Both the position numbers and the translations under genes were made by a program. The notes beneath the pieces were generated by a model, which was not told where the DNA came from, made no database searches, and worked only from the letters and a program-made list of their open reading frames with translations. A stretch of DNA of 64,000 bases from JADGRB01 sp963835825. Lineage in GTDB: Bacteria; Myxococcota_A; Polyangia; Fen-1088. The stretch covers positions 558,001 through 622,000 of the forward strand of contig CAWIGZ010000002.1 of assembly GCA_963835825.1 (NCBI GenBank), read 5' to 3'. This document shows, piece by piece, positions 1 through 8,900 of the stretch (position 1 is the first letter of the stretch; every line of letters starts with the position of its first letter).

Positions 1-504
1 GGCCGCTGTCCGCAAGGAGGCGCACCCGGAGCCGTGCCGGGAGCCATCTTGGATCCTCACCGGAAGGTTGCCGTCGAAATACCGGCTCTCCCGCCGGTCG
101 ACCCGCCGGAAGGTGACCTCCGGCTGACCGACCGACTCGAACCAGCGGACCTGATCGATCCCTGGCGCCGGGTCGTCGAGGGTCTCGAACGACCAGGGGA
201 CCACGGCGTGGTGCCGCGCCTTTCGAATCGCCGGATTGGTGTAGCCGCTGGCCGAGACGATGGCGTGCGAGGCCGGCCCCGGCATTCCCTTGAGCTTCGC
301 ACAGAGCTGCTCCACGTCCGCCACGTCGAGGGGCCTGGCGCGATCCTTGACCTCGATCCCGTGGAACGCCGTGATCTTGCCGTCCCGGTCACGCGTGGTG
401 ATGGTCACGCCGACGTCCGCCCCGAGTACGACCTCGACGTTCTCCGGCCCGGACGGCACCGAGAGAAGCCCAACCAGAGAGTGAACGTCGACTGGCGTCA
501 GCAT
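1..504 (-). CDS. Restriction-endonuclease-like PD-(D/E)XK nuclease, 5' part (runs off left edge)
   Basis: The minus strand is open from ATG at 504 to the window edge (168 codons, no stop); an in-frame TGA lies ten codons upstream, so this ATG is the likely start. Residues 30-53 carry the nuclease core: Asp30 (GADVG), then Glu51-Val-Lys53 in HGIEVKDR, the D...ExK arrangement of restriction-endonuclease-like (Mrr/DUF2034-type) folds. A helix with DVEQL and the strand HAIVSASGYT follow, as in Mrr-like domains, where the latter strand precedes NPAIRKA. These enzymes act on DNA in restriction or repair. The C-terminal part is outside the window, so partner domains cannot be seen. The fold is well supported; restriction rather than another nuclease role is only inferred. 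Confidence 0.7.
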   Translation of the reverse strand, partial: MLTPVDVHSLVGLLSVPSGPENVEVVLGADVGVTITTRDRDGKITAFHGIEVKDRARPLDVADVEQLCAKLKGMPGPASHAIVSASGYTNPAIRKARHHAVVPWSFETLDDPAPGIDQVRWFESVGQPEVTFRRVDRRESRYFDGNLPVRIQDGSRHGSGCASLRTAA

Positions 505-656
505 CGGAGCGTCAGAGTCGCGCGTGGCGCCTTCTCATCGAAAACGCGGCCAATCCCAGGCAGGGCGAACAAAACCGAGCGGTTAGCCGTCGACGGTCCG
601 GATCTCACATCGACGAAGTCGTAAAGCGCCACGTCCATTTTTCGAATAGGCTTGAA

Positions 657-675
657 TAGGTATTTTATTTACCTA
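657..675. promoter_or_regulatory. Palindrome, probable Rrf2 operator
   Basis: TAGGTA and TACCTA arms face each other across seven bases (TAGGTATTTTATTTACCTA), ending two bases before the cupin ATG at 678. The segment is AT-rich in a GC-rich region. The second gene of this operon encodes an Rrf2-type repressor, and Rrf2 regulators typically bind AT-rich dyads of about this size, so autoregulation is likely. Binding is inferred. Confidence 0.5.
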
Positions 676-677
676 AT

Positions 678-989
678 ATGGCTGGCATGACCTCCTCGAT
701 TCAGAAAGAGCTCATTCAGGCGACCGACGCGCTGAAGGTCGTCCGACTGCAGATTCCCGCCGGGGGGGTGGTGCCCGAGCACCACGCCAACGTCGACGTC
801 GTGGTGACGGTGGTGCGCGGAAAAGGGACTTTCACCCAGGGGACGGCGAAGCGCGCGCTCAATCCGGGCGAGGTGGTGATCATGCCACCGAAGGCGCCGC
901 ATTCGATCGTGGCCGAGAGCGAGCTCGAGCTGATCGTCGTGCACGCTCGCCTCCATCACGGCGGCGAGGCGGCCGGCTGCGGCGCCTGA
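678..989 (+). CDS. Small cupin-domain protein
   Basis: This 103-residue protein is a single conserved beta-barrel (cupin). The first metal-site motif is seen as PEHHANVDVVVTVVRGKGTF (two His), and the second as MPPKAPHSI with one His. The family binds a metal or small ligand; the reaction cannot be told from sequence. It is the first gene of a tight plus-strand group with the Rrf2 regulator (16-base gap) and a membrane protein. Its ATG lies immediately after the palindrome at 657-675, so it is probably the main target of that repressor. The C-terminus is a His/Gly/Cys tail (HHGGEAAGCGA). Confidence 0.75.
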   Translation: MAGMTSSIQKELIQATDALKVVRLQIPAGGVVPEHHANVDVVVTVVRGKGTFTQGTAKRALNPGEVVIMPPKAPHSIVAESELELIVVHARLHHGGEAAGCGA

Positions 990-1005
990 GCAGCGCCCGC
1001 TGGTC

Positions 1006-1461
1006 ATGCAGATCCTCAAGTACACGGACTACGCGCTGCGCGTGCTGATCTACCTGGGCGCGTCGCCGGAGGCGCCCGTGCCGACCGCTCAGGTCGCGGC
1101 GGCCTACGGGGTCTCTGCCGATCACGTGGCCAAGGCGGCCAAGAAGCTGGTGCAGCTCGGCGTCGTGAAGGCGTCGCGCGGCGCCGGCGGCGGACTGATG
1201 CTCGCCCGGCCTGCCGACAAGATCCGGATCGGCGCCGTGGTGCGCCGCTTCGAGGCACGCCGCGGACCCGTGGAGTGCTTTCGGACCGCGGCGCCCGCCT
1301 GCCGCCTCGTCTCCGGATGCCTCCTGCGGGGGGCGTTCGAGCGCGCCGCCGAGGCCTTCTACCGTGAGCTCGACCGGAATTCGCTGGCCGATCTCGTCGA
1401 GAATCGCCCCACCCTGGTTCGCCTGCTGTCGCCGGTGCGGGCGCCGCGTCCCCGAGCCTGA
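1006..1461 (+). CDS. Rrf2 family transcriptional regulator, NsrR-like
   Basis: The 151-residue protein begins with the typical Rrf2 start (MQILKYTDYALRVLIYL), followed by a winged helix (residues 25-60) and the wing GAGGGLMLAR. Residues about 87-103 hold three cysteines in the pattern C-x8-C-x6-C (VECF, ACRLVSGCLLRGAF), the usual place for iron-sulfur cluster ligands in NsrR/IscR/RirA proteins, and the long helix ending NSLADLVEN is also family-typical. NsrR senses nitric oxide and related proteins sense iron or redox state; which applies here is unknown. It sits between the cupin gene and the membrane-protein gene and likely represses the group through the palindrome at 657-675. Confidence 0.82.
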   Translation: MQILKYTDYALRVLIYLGASPEAPVPTAQVAAAYGVSADHVAKAAKKLVQLGVVKASRGAGGGLMLARPADKIRIGAVVRRFEARRGPVECFRTAAPACRLVSGCLLRGAFERAAEAFYRELDRNSLADLVENRPTLVRLLSPVRAPRPRA

Positions 1462-1465
1462 GAGC

Positions 1466-1927
1466 ATGTCCCCCTACGTCCTCTGCGTGGTCCTTCACAT
1501 CGTCGCGGCGGCGGCCTGGTTCGGCGGCATGCTCTTCTTCGCGGTGGTGGTCGTTCCCGCGCTCCGGCGCCCGGCGGTCGCTGCGGCGCGGCCGGCGTTG
1601 CTCGCGCTGGTCGGCCCGCGGTTCCGCGGGTATGGCTGGATCGCGCTCGCCCTGCTGCTCGTGACCGGCGTCCTCAACCTGCGGTTTCGGGGGATCGACT
1701 GGGCGACGCTCGGCGACCGGCGGTTCTGGGGGACCGGCTTCGGGCACACCCTGGCCTGGAAGCTGGGCTTCATCGCGCTGGCGCTGCTCGGGTCGGTGGT
1801 GCACGAGCTGGCGGCGCGGCGGGGACACGGCGGCCGCGTCGCATCGTGGAGCGGGCGCCTGATTCTTCTCGCCTCGGTGGCGGTGATCTTCTTGGCCGTG
1901 TCGCTGGTGCGCGGCTACTGGTTCTGA
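1466..1927 (+). CDS. CopD-like integral membrane protein
   Basis: The start chosen is ATG at 1466, four bases after the Rrf2 stop; the open frame extends further upstream but overlaps that gene. The 153-residue product has about four membrane segments (residues 4-26, 48-68, 88-108, 130-150). HIVAAAAWFGGMLFF near the N-terminus and the WKLGF helix resemble the CopD/DUF2269 group of membrane proteins, several of which are linked to copper or heme handling. No catalytic motif is visible. It is probably the third gene of the cupin-Rrf2 operon, so a role in metal or reactive-nitrogen stress is plausible but inferred. Confidence 0.65.
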   Translation: MSPYVLCVVLHIVAAAAWFGGMLFFAVVVVPALRRPAVAAARPALLALVGPRFRGYGWIALALLLVTGVLNLRFRGIDWATLGDRRFWGTGFGHTLAWKLGFIALALLGSVVHELAARRGHGGRVASWSGRLILLASVAVIFLAVSLVRGYWF

Positions 1928-2081
1928 CGAGCACGAGAGGCGCACCGGCCGACGCGCGGCCGGTGGTCCTACGGATGGGTAGAAAAGCCTCTCGCCGGGC
2001 GGCGGCCGAGGGGCGAGGTCGTCGGTCATCGAATCCGGTGACGCCCGGCAGGCCAGCGGCTAAAGTAGCGAGCGCATCCGC

Positions 2082-2163
2082 GCGAGGATGGCGAAACTGG
2101 TAGACGCGCCAGATTTAGGTTCTGGTTCCGAAAGGAGTGGAGGTTCGAGTCCTCTTCCTCGCA
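2082..2163 (+). tRNA. tRNA-Leu (anticodon TAG)
   Basis: The 82-base gene has acceptor arms GCGAGGA (2082-2088) and TCCTCGC (2156-2162). The anticodon stem CCAGA/TCTGG closes a seven-base loop TTTAGGT, giving anticodon TAG at 2116-2118. There is a long class II variable arm, and the T arm is GAGGTTCGAGTCCTC. CCA is not encoded. Confidence 0.95.
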
Positions 2164-2206
2164 CATCTGCGAACCCCCGCGGGGGGGCGCTCTCGAGCTC
2201 GGCGCC

Positions 2207-2398
2207 TTACCCGCGCGCTGGCTCGACGACGCGCCACTTCCGGCCGCTGAAGCTCTCTGGCCTTCCCTCGTCCTCGGTGCCGTCGGCGTGGGGGCCCGTC
2301 AGCCACATGGCGCGGACCCAGCCGTTACCGCTGATGCTGGTGATGACGACCATGCCCAGTGGACCGACGAGAACCTGACCGACCTTGATCGTGCCCAT
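2207..2398 (-). CDS. Small conserved-looking protein of unknown function
   Basis: A 63-residue frame starting at ATG 2398 (GTG at 2401 is also possible) and ending with TAA at 2207. The sequence has balanced composition (GTIKVGQVLVGPLGMVVI...) without the Arg/Pro/Ser bias of shadow frames. It has Gly-rich beta-strand patterning and a charged middle (DGTEDEGR), which suggests a small beta-barrel. I do not recognise a family. It lies between tRNA-Leu and the GH6 gene terminator, on the same strand as the GH6 gene. The ribosome site is weak. Confidence 0.45.
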   Translation of the reverse strand: MGTIKVGQVLVGPLGMVVITSISGNGWVRAMWLTGPHADGTEDEGRPESFSGRKWRVVEPARG

Positions 2399-2488
2399 CA
2401 CTCGAAGATCATCGGCTGTCGTCGCGCGGTCCTGAAACCTGGGACCGGGGGACGGGTAGGCCAGGCTGCTACTCGAACTGCTCGAAAG

Positions 2489-2526
2489 AAAGTCCAGGCC
2501 GCCCGTCGACCGGCGACCTGGACTTT
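2489..2526 (-). terminator. Hairpin terminator after the GH6 gene
   Basis: AAAGTCCAGG (2489-2498) and CCTGGACTTT (2517-2526) form a perfect ten-pair stem around an 18-base loop, 27 bases after the GH6 stop. On the minus strand the stem is followed by a T-rich run (TTTCTTTCG), as expected of an intrinsic terminator. The flanking A/T runs could let it work in both directions. Confidence 0.7.
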
Positions 2527-2552
2527 TCGGTGTTACGAGGTGCGGGCCGCGC

Positions 2553-4034
2553 TCAGAGAAGCGGCGGTAGGGCGTTCTGCGCCAGCTGCAGCGCCTGCTG
2601 CGGGAACCAGGCGCCGGCGGCCGGGTCGACCATCCCCCACAGCGGGTCGAAGTGGTTCTGGGCGTCGCCGGTCAGCGCCCAGGGGTTGTAGACCGTGTAG
2701 TCCCAGGCGCGCGCGCCGCCGGCGATGTCGCAGGAGCCGTCGGACTCGCCCGGGATCTTGACCCAGAGGTAGGCGTCGAGCAGGGCGACGCCGGTGTTCG
2801 CCGTCGGGCGGAGGCCGAGGCCGGCGCCGGGCGGGTTGCACCAGTTGCCGCTGGTGAGGCTGGCGGTCACGCTCGCCGGCTGATTGTACGGAGCGGCGGC
2901 AAATTGAGCGCCGTCGAGCGGGCCGTGGGCGTTGCGGCTGGTGTCGATGATGAAACGGGCGGTGGGCGTGGTCGTGCCCAGCATGTTCGCGTAGCGCAGG
3001 TTGATTCCCGACGTGTTCAAATCAACGGTCGTCGTCGTGTCGCTCCAGGCGCCGTATCCATCCAGAGCGGTGCCGTTCCACTCACCGTTGATCTGAGCGA
3101 TCAGGGAGGGGAGGGGGGCGCCGTTCCAGTACTGGTTCGGGCACGATCCGAAGTCGCCGGGATTCACCGAGGTGGCGTACGCCAGGCACTCCGAGATCCA
3201 GGTGCCGTACTGCGCGAGGTTGCCCGTGATCTGGTAGTTCGAGATGTTGAGGAAGAACCCTTCCGCGCGTGCAACGCCCGCGCTCGCCAGTCGCGTCGAG
3301 GCGTCACCGACGTTCAGCCAGCCGCTGTGCGTCCCGTCGAGGTAGACGAGCGCGTTGGGGGCGGCCGCGGCGAGCTTGTCGACCGCGTAGTTGAGCTGCA
3401 GGTAACGGGTCGCGGGATCCGCGCCCGGGGCGGGGGTCGTGTTCCCCGCCGAATCGGTGACCGTCGGCTGGCACCAGTCGCCGCTCCAGGGAATGATCCC
3501 CAAGCTGTCGGGCTCGAGGACGACGACCGCCCGCCGCTTGCCGATGCCGGCCGCGAACCCGTCGATCCAGGCCTCGTAGGCGGCCGTGTCGACCGCCCCG
3601 CCCGCCGAGTACTGCGCGCAGTCGCGGAACGGAATGTTGTAGGCCACCAGCACCGGCACCGTCCTGGTCCGGTCCGCCTCACACATCGTCTTGTCCACGT
3701 CCGACCGGACCTGCTTCGGGGTACCGCTGGTGAACCAGGCCGCCTGCGGCGTCGCCACCATGGCGCCGAGCTTGAGCGCGTTCGGGAGGTGCCGTGCTTT
3801 GAGCTCACTGGCGATCTGTTTCACTGCGTCCTTATCCGGAGCGAAGACCGTGAACTTCGTGTTTGGTGACAACGTCTTTGACGGTGCCGCCTTCGAAGCC
3901 GGCGTGACCGCCGCCGCGACGACCGGCGTCGAGTCCGAGGTTCCGGGCGCTCCCGGCGTTGAATCGTCGGCGCACCCGAGCCCGACCGTCGCCGCACCCA
4001 CGATCACTGCCCACAACCATGTCTGCTGTCTCAT
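2553..4034 (-). CDS. Secreted lipoprotein, glycoside hydrolase family 6 (cellulase-type)
   Basis: The 493-residue protein starts with a lipoprotein signal (VGLGCAD lipobox, Cys near residue 21) and a Ser/Pro/Thr-rich linker to about residue 60. The GH6 catalytic domain follows. Family signatures are clear: VAYNIPFRDC holds the catalytic acid Asp after Arg, VVVLEPDSLG is the second GH6 signature, and DAYLWVKIPGESDG is the typical C-terminal motif. GH6 enzymes are inverting beta-1,4-glucanases (endoglucanase or cellobiohydrolase). No carbohydrate-binding module is attached, and the lipid anchor implies action at the cell envelope. A second GH6 lipoprotein is encoded at 44592-45794. It is transcribed alone, with a terminator at 2489-2526. 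Confidence 0.93.
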   Translation of the reverse strand: MRQQTWLWAVIVGAATVGLGCADDSTPGAPGTSDSTPVVAAAVTPASKAAPSKTLSPNTKFTVFAPDKDAVKQIASELKARHLPNALKLGAMVATPQAAWFTSGTPKQVRSDVDKTMCEADRTRTVPVLVAYNIPFRDCAQYSAGGAVDTAAYEAWIDGFAAGIGKRRAVVVLEPDSLGIIPWSGDWCQPTVTDSAGNTTPAPGADPATRYLQLNYAVDKLAAAAPNALVYLDGTHSGWLNVGDASTRLASAGVARAEGFFLNISNYQITGNLAQYGTWISECLAYATSVNPGDFGSCPNQYWNGAPLPSLIAQINGEWNGTALDGYGAWSDTTTTVDLNTSGINLRYANMLGTTTPTARFIIDTSRNAHGPLDGAQFAAAPYNQPASVTASLTSGNWCNPPGAGLGLRPTANTGVALLDAYLWVKIPGESDGSCDIAGGARAWDYTVYNPWALTGDAQNHFDPLWGMVDPAAGAWFPQQALQLAQNALPPLL

Positions 4035-4344
4035 TCTCTTTTCTCCCCTTTGTGTGTCGGGGCGCGTGACACGAAGAAGCAGGCTCGTCCGCCCGCTCTC
4101 GCCCCCGAACTCTCTCTAAAGCCCCACGTTCACGAACGGACGAGCCTGGTCGCACAGTCAGCAATTGACATGCCGCAATTGCCTCGCCCGAATCAACCTA
4201 CATTTCAGTGAAATGATGGTCGGGTGGCGTACCCCGGACAGTGTCCGATCAGTGATCGGGTGATCGCGATCAGAATGGCGGGAACGAGAGCGTTCCAGGA
4301 ACGTTTCGACCGCTCGGGCGTTTGGTCAAACGGGGGGGGACCAA
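4035..4344. other. Divergent intergenic region without a gene
   Basis: This 310-base stretch separates the GH6 gene (minus) from the diguanylate cyclase gene (plus). I see no credible coding frame. It holds GCAATTG (4161-4167) facing CAATTGC (4176-4182), and the row of palindromes described separately. A TTGACA hexamer at 4165 has no convincing -10 partner. Promoters for both genes should be here. Confidence 0.7.
4201..4272. promoter_or_regulatory. Row of four palindromes upstream of the diguanylate cyclase gene
   Basis: Three perfect odd palindromes share a central CAgTG: CATTTCAgTGAAATG (4201-4215), GGACAgTGTCC (4236-4246) and CGATCAgTGATCG (4246-4258). A fourth, TGATCGCGATCA, is at 4261-4272. 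The first three centres (4208, 4241, 4252) are 33 and 11 bases apart, close to whole turns of the helix, which suits cooperative binding of a dimeric regulator upstream of the ATG at 4345. The protein is unknown. Confidence 0.5.
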
Positions 4345-5079
4345 ATGATCGACCGAAGAGAACGCGCCGATCGAAAGCTCGCGCGATTGAGTGAGACAAA
4401 CGCCCGTCTGCGCCGGCAATTGGCGGAGCAGGCGTCGTTCTGGCGGATCGCGCACCAGGACGCGCTGACCGGCCTCTGGAACCGCCGCTACGCCGACGTG
4501 CGCCTGGTCGAAGAAATTGAGCGATCCCGCGGTGTGCCCAGATACAACTTTTCGGTGGTCGTCGCGGACGTCGACGATCTGAAAGGGATCAACGATCGGC
4601 AGGGGCACGCCGCGGGCGACGAGGCGCTCAGGTGGGTGGCCGGCTTTTTCAGCCACGGCCTGCGCTCGGACGACCTCTGCTGCCGCATCGGAGGCGACGA
4701 GTTCCTGCTGATCTTACCCGCCTGCGGGGTCGAGGAGTGCCGGCGCTTCGCCAAGCGGGTGCGCGGCCGCTGGCAGCAAGCGCACGCCCAGGAACGGGCC
4801 GGCGCCCAGGCGGTCGCGCTCAGCCTCGGAACGGCGTCGTACCCGCAGGACGGCACGACGGCGGAGGCGCTGTGCGCGGTCGCGGACGGGGCGATGTACG
4901 CGGAGAAACGGCGGCAAAGTGTAGCGAGATCTCGGTCGCCGGTCGACGGGCGCCACCGAAACGTTTCAGTCGACCATGCAGACCAGTCGAGCGACGCGCC
5001 AAGGTTTCAAGAGGCGGTCGACGAACGGATGAAGGGAAGAAGTGCCGTGCGCGCTCACCGCATCGCGTACAGATCGTAG
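4345..5079 (+). CDS. Diguanylate cyclase (GGDEF domain)
   Basis: The 244-residue protein has a short N-terminal coiled coil (residues 1-32), a GGDEF domain (about 36-205) and a basic tail. The catalytic motif GGDEF is intact at 116-120. An allosteric inhibitory site RSDD at 107-110 lies the expected five residues before it, so product feedback by cyclic di-GMP is likely. The domain opens with the usual DALTGLWNRR. There is no sensor domain or membrane segment, so activity is probably set by dimerisation through the coiled coil or by expression. The ATG follows a G-rich ribosome site. Its 3' end overlaps the convergent DUF3237 gene by 25 bases. Confidence 0.92.
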   Translation: MIDRRERADRKLARLSETNARLRRQLAEQASFWRIAHQDALTGLWNRRYADVRLVEEIERSRGVPRYNFSVVVADVDDLKGINDRQGHAAGDEALRWVAGFFSHGLRSDDLCCRIGGDEFLLILPACGVEECRRFAKRVRGRWQQAHAQERAGAQAVALSLGTASYPQDGTTAEALCAVADGAMYAEKRRQSVARSRSPVDGRHRNVSVDHADQSSDAPRFQEAVDERMKGRSAVRAHRIAYRS

Positions 5080-5930
5080 GTGTAGACGAGTTCCCTCATT
5101 CGTACCTCGCCGATACCTACGCACTGCAGTCGGTTCAGCCAAAGGTAGTCGGGATGCGCCGTCTCGATCCGGGGCGCAGTGCGCGTCGGGGCGATGTCCG
5201 GCCACCGCTTGGCCAGGAAGTTCTCGTAGCCGTTCTCACCGAAGTCGCAAGATCCCGTGTAGCTGGCAAAGAGAATCGCGCCTTCCTCCGTCTCGACGGT
5301 CGCGCGCACGTTCATCACGCCTATCCCGTCGCGTCGGATGATCATCCAGTCGCCGCCGTCTTTGCGCACTTTCGCGTGAGCCTTGAGACCCGTGACGGAG
5401 CCTTCGTTGGGGCCCCAAAACCAGTTGACCATGAGTCCGCCGGGTGTGACGCCCACGATTTCTGGCTCTCGGAGCGGAACGCGGATCGACGCGAGGTACT
5501 CGAGGCTGGGCGAAGCTCGCTCGGAACGGCGCATTGGCGGGCCGCCGTTCTCGACTTCGGAGGGGAGAGATGCGCTGGTCAGCTGAAACGACGAGGGCAG
5601 CGCCGCAGCGGTCGTAGGATCTGGCGCGCTTCGCCCCGCACAGCTCGCGACGGCAACATAGCTTACGCGTTCCCCGGCCAGAAGATCGGGGAACGTCACC
5701 CGATGGTATTCGACGCCTCGGTCGAAATCGGCCCGCACCTGAAACCCCCGAGCGGTTCTGACCAACCCCTGGTCGATTCGGTACCGCAACGTGAGGACGT
5801 TGCTCGGGCGCGGAGGTTGGATTGCCACAGTCACGGAGACTCCTTGGCGAGACTGCGTGGAACCATCGGCAGGCGCCGGAGCGTCGTCGGTGCCGTACCA
5901 GAGAGTGAGCCCTTCGTTTGTGAAACGCAT
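5055..5930 (-). CDS. Protein with C-terminal DUF3237 domain
   Basis: A 291-residue protein. Residues about 150-291 match the DUF3237 pattern: PEIVGVTPGGLMVNWFWGP, then MIIRRDGIGVMNVRATVET, then a conserved tail with HPDYLWLNRLQCVGIGE and VYTYDLYAM. The function of DUF3237 is unknown. The N-terminal part (1-145) is beta-rich, starts with LTLWYGTDDAPAPADG and may be a separate binding domain; I do not recognise it. The gene starts ten bases after the cyclase/AAA gene stop, with AAGGA overlapping that stop, so the two form an operon. No signal peptide is visible, so it should be cytoplasmic. Confidence 0.75.
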   Translation of the reverse strand: MRFTNEGLTLWYGTDDAPAPADGSTQSRQGVSVTVAIQPPRPSNVLTLRYRIDQGLVRTARGFQVRADFDRGVEYHRVTFPDLLAGERVSYVAVASCAGRSAPDPTTAAALPSSFQLTSASLPSEVENGGPPMRRSERASPSLEYLASIRVPLREPEIVGVTPGGLMVNWFWGPNEGSVTGLKAHAKVRKDGGDWMIIRRDGIGVMNVRATVETEEGAILFASYTGSCDFGENGYENFLAKRWPDIAPTRTAPRIETAHPDYLWLNRLQCVGIGEVRMRELVYTYDLYAMR

Positions 5931-5940
5931 GGGTGTTTCC

Positions 5941-8900
5941 TTAGACCCTCGCGGCAGGCGCTCCGTTGGTTTCGTGTGTCGGCGTCGGTGTCCCCCCGAG
6001 TCGATCGATCAGCTCGCGGGCCGCGCGAAGATCCGGCGTCGAGAAGCCCTCCGTAAAGGAGGCGTAGCAGTCAGTCACCATACTGCGGGCCGCTTCGCCG
6101 CGCCCGGTCTGTTCCCACAGACGAGCGAGGCTCGTGGTCGCTCGCAGCTCCAACATCCGCGCATTCTGATCGCGTGCCACGATACGCGCGCGCGAGAAGG
6201 ACGCCTCGCTCTCGTCCGTTTGCTCGCGCGCGAGAAGGATCTCGCCTTTTAACCGATGGATCTCGGGGGCGAAGTGCAACTCCTCACGGGCCTCCGCCTC
6301 ACCGATTTCGGCGTCGAGCGTGGCGAGCGCTTCGTCCCGGCGCCCCGCCTTCCAGAGCGAGCGGCCCAGCATCGCCATCGCGATGGTTTGGTTCAGATAG
6401 CTCCCCGTCGCCTGCCAGGACTTGATGCCCTTTCGAATCTCCTCGATTCCTTCGCGATCTCCGCCCCGTTCGACGAGCACCCAGCCGTGGAACATCATGG
6501 CGAAGGGAGTCCAGATCTCGAAGCTCTCCTGCTTGGCCAGACGGAGGAGATCTTCCGCGGTCTTCGCCGCGCCGTCGACGTCGAGGTTGTAGGCGCGAAA
6601 GAGCAGGCTCGCGGCGAGAGCGAACGCTTCGCTCGGGTGGTGTCCGAGCGTGCGCGTCAAGGCGACGCCCGATTCCACCAACGCCGGTGCCTGATCAGGA
6701 TAGCCCAGCATCCAGAGACTCGAACCGAGCATGATTCGCAGCGCCGCCGACGACGAGAACTGGAAGTTGCGAACAATCTGGCGCTCCGTCCCGAGATCGA
6801 ACAAGAGCTGCGCCTGCTCGGCGTGCTCGCGGACCTGGAGAAACTCGCCACGATAGAAGTGACTGTACCCAACGGCGTGGTGAGCCATCACGCGGAGCAT
6901 GGGATCCCCGCTGCTCTCCGCGAGACGCAACACCTCCCGGCCGGTCCCCAGTGCCTGGCGCAGTCTTCCGCGAAGGAAGTTGTTGGTCCAGAGCCCCCAT
7001 CGAGAGCCGTAGGTGCTCGGAAAATCCTCGAGCAGGTCGCCGAGCTCCCGCACCCGCTTGCAGGTCGCCTCGACCTCGCCGGACGCCCATCCCTTGATCG
7101 CCATGAAGGCTGGAAAGAGCCCGTTCTGCAGCGACAGCTCGCGCTGGTTCCTCTCACGGGTGGGAGAGAAGGTCATCACGAGCCTCAGCGCGCGCTGAAA
7201 GTGTGCGATCGCCTCGCTGTTGGCGGCGCGGTCGAGCGCGCGCCACGCTGCGCGTTGCCAGTAAGTGACTGCTTGCTCGTACTGTCCTGCCTCGGTGTAG
7301 TGGTGAGCGACGAGCTCGGGCTGCTTCTCGAGGACGTCGGCGAAGCGCAGGCGCAGGACGTCGGCGATGCGCAGGTGTTGCTCCTGTCGCGTGCTCTTGA
7401 GCATGGCCTCGTACGCGGCGTCCTGGATGAGGGCGTGCTTGAAAACGTAGCGGGAGTTGGGCGGCATCCCCGATTGGTAGAGCATCTCGGCGTCGATGAG
7501 CTGGCTCAACGCTTGGTCGAGAGCGCCCCCTTCCATCCCCGAGACCGCGCTCAAGATCTCGTATGAGAAATCTCGTCCGAGCACGGCGCCAATCTGCGCG
7601 ACCATTTTGGTCGCACCGAGCCGGTCGAGCCGGGCCGTCAGCGAACCCCGCAAGGTGGCGGGAATGGAGAGGACCGGCGCCCTTCCCCCGAGCTCGCCCG
7701 CGCGCGCCAGGCCCGATTCACGAACCAGCTTGCTCAGCTCCTCGATGAACAGCGGATTGCCGTCTGCGCGGGCGAGCACCTGTTGCAGCAAATGCTCCGA
7801 CAACGGCTCACCACCGGCGGCCCAGCGTGCAATGCGAGCCGAAGAGTGCCGGTCGAGGGGGATGAGCTTCTGCGGCGTCACGTAGTCAAGCCCGCCCCAC
7901 CAGTCTGGCGGCGTGAATTCGTGTGGTCGAAAGGTCAGCACCGCGAGGATTCGCTCGTCGCGGATGCTGTTGAGCAAGAGATCAAGGAGCTCCACCGTCG
8001 AGGGATCGGCCCAGTGGAGATCCTCGAGAATGAAGAGCACGGGCTTCTGGGCCGCCCGGTTCATCAGGATGCGAAGGAGCGCCTTTTTGATTTGCAGCTT
8101 CTCCCGTTCAGGCTCTCGCTGCTCGCTGGGCTCCGAGGGCAACGACAGGAGCCTGGCGAAGAGCGGCAGATTCTCCTCGAGCGGCAGCTCATTTTGTTTG
8201 AGCCAGTCTCCCAGCTTGCGCACCTTCTCGTCCGCGCTGGCGTGGGCACCGAGCTGCAAGATCACGCGCTCCAGCAGATCGACAATCGGGTGAAAGGACG
8301 AGTTCCGCGCGTGGGACGAAGCCTGACAGGGGGTCAGCCAATTCGTCGGGTCTTGCGACAAGATGTGCTCGCTCAGCGCACGAACCAGACGCGACTTTCC
8401 GATCCCGGGCTCCCCACCGAGGAGGACGACCTGCCCCTGTCCGTTCTGGGCCTTTTCCCAGCGGTCCCGGAGCAGGTGCATCTCGGCCTCGCGGCCGGCC
8501 AGGGGCGTCAATCCGGCGGCGCTCACAGCTTCGAGCCGCGATCGCTTGGCGTTCTCGCCGAGCACTTCGTAGACGCCGGTCGCCTGGCCGATTCCCTTGA
8601 GCTCGCGCGGGCCGAGGTCGCGTGTGACGAAATAGCCGTCGACCAAGTTATAAGTGTTCTGAGTGATCACGACCGTGTCGGGGGCGGCCACGTCCTTCAG
8701 GCGGGAGGCCAGGTTCGGCGGTTCGCCGATGGCAAGGAATTCCTGTCGGTCCCCCGCGCCGACCCCGCCAAAGACGACCAGACCGGTGTCGATCCCGATG
8801 CGCGCCGAGAGGCTCACGCCGCGATCGCGTTGCAGCTCGGGATTGAGATGGCCGATCGCCTCCAGAATCCCTAGCCCGGCACGAACCGCGCGCCAGGAAT

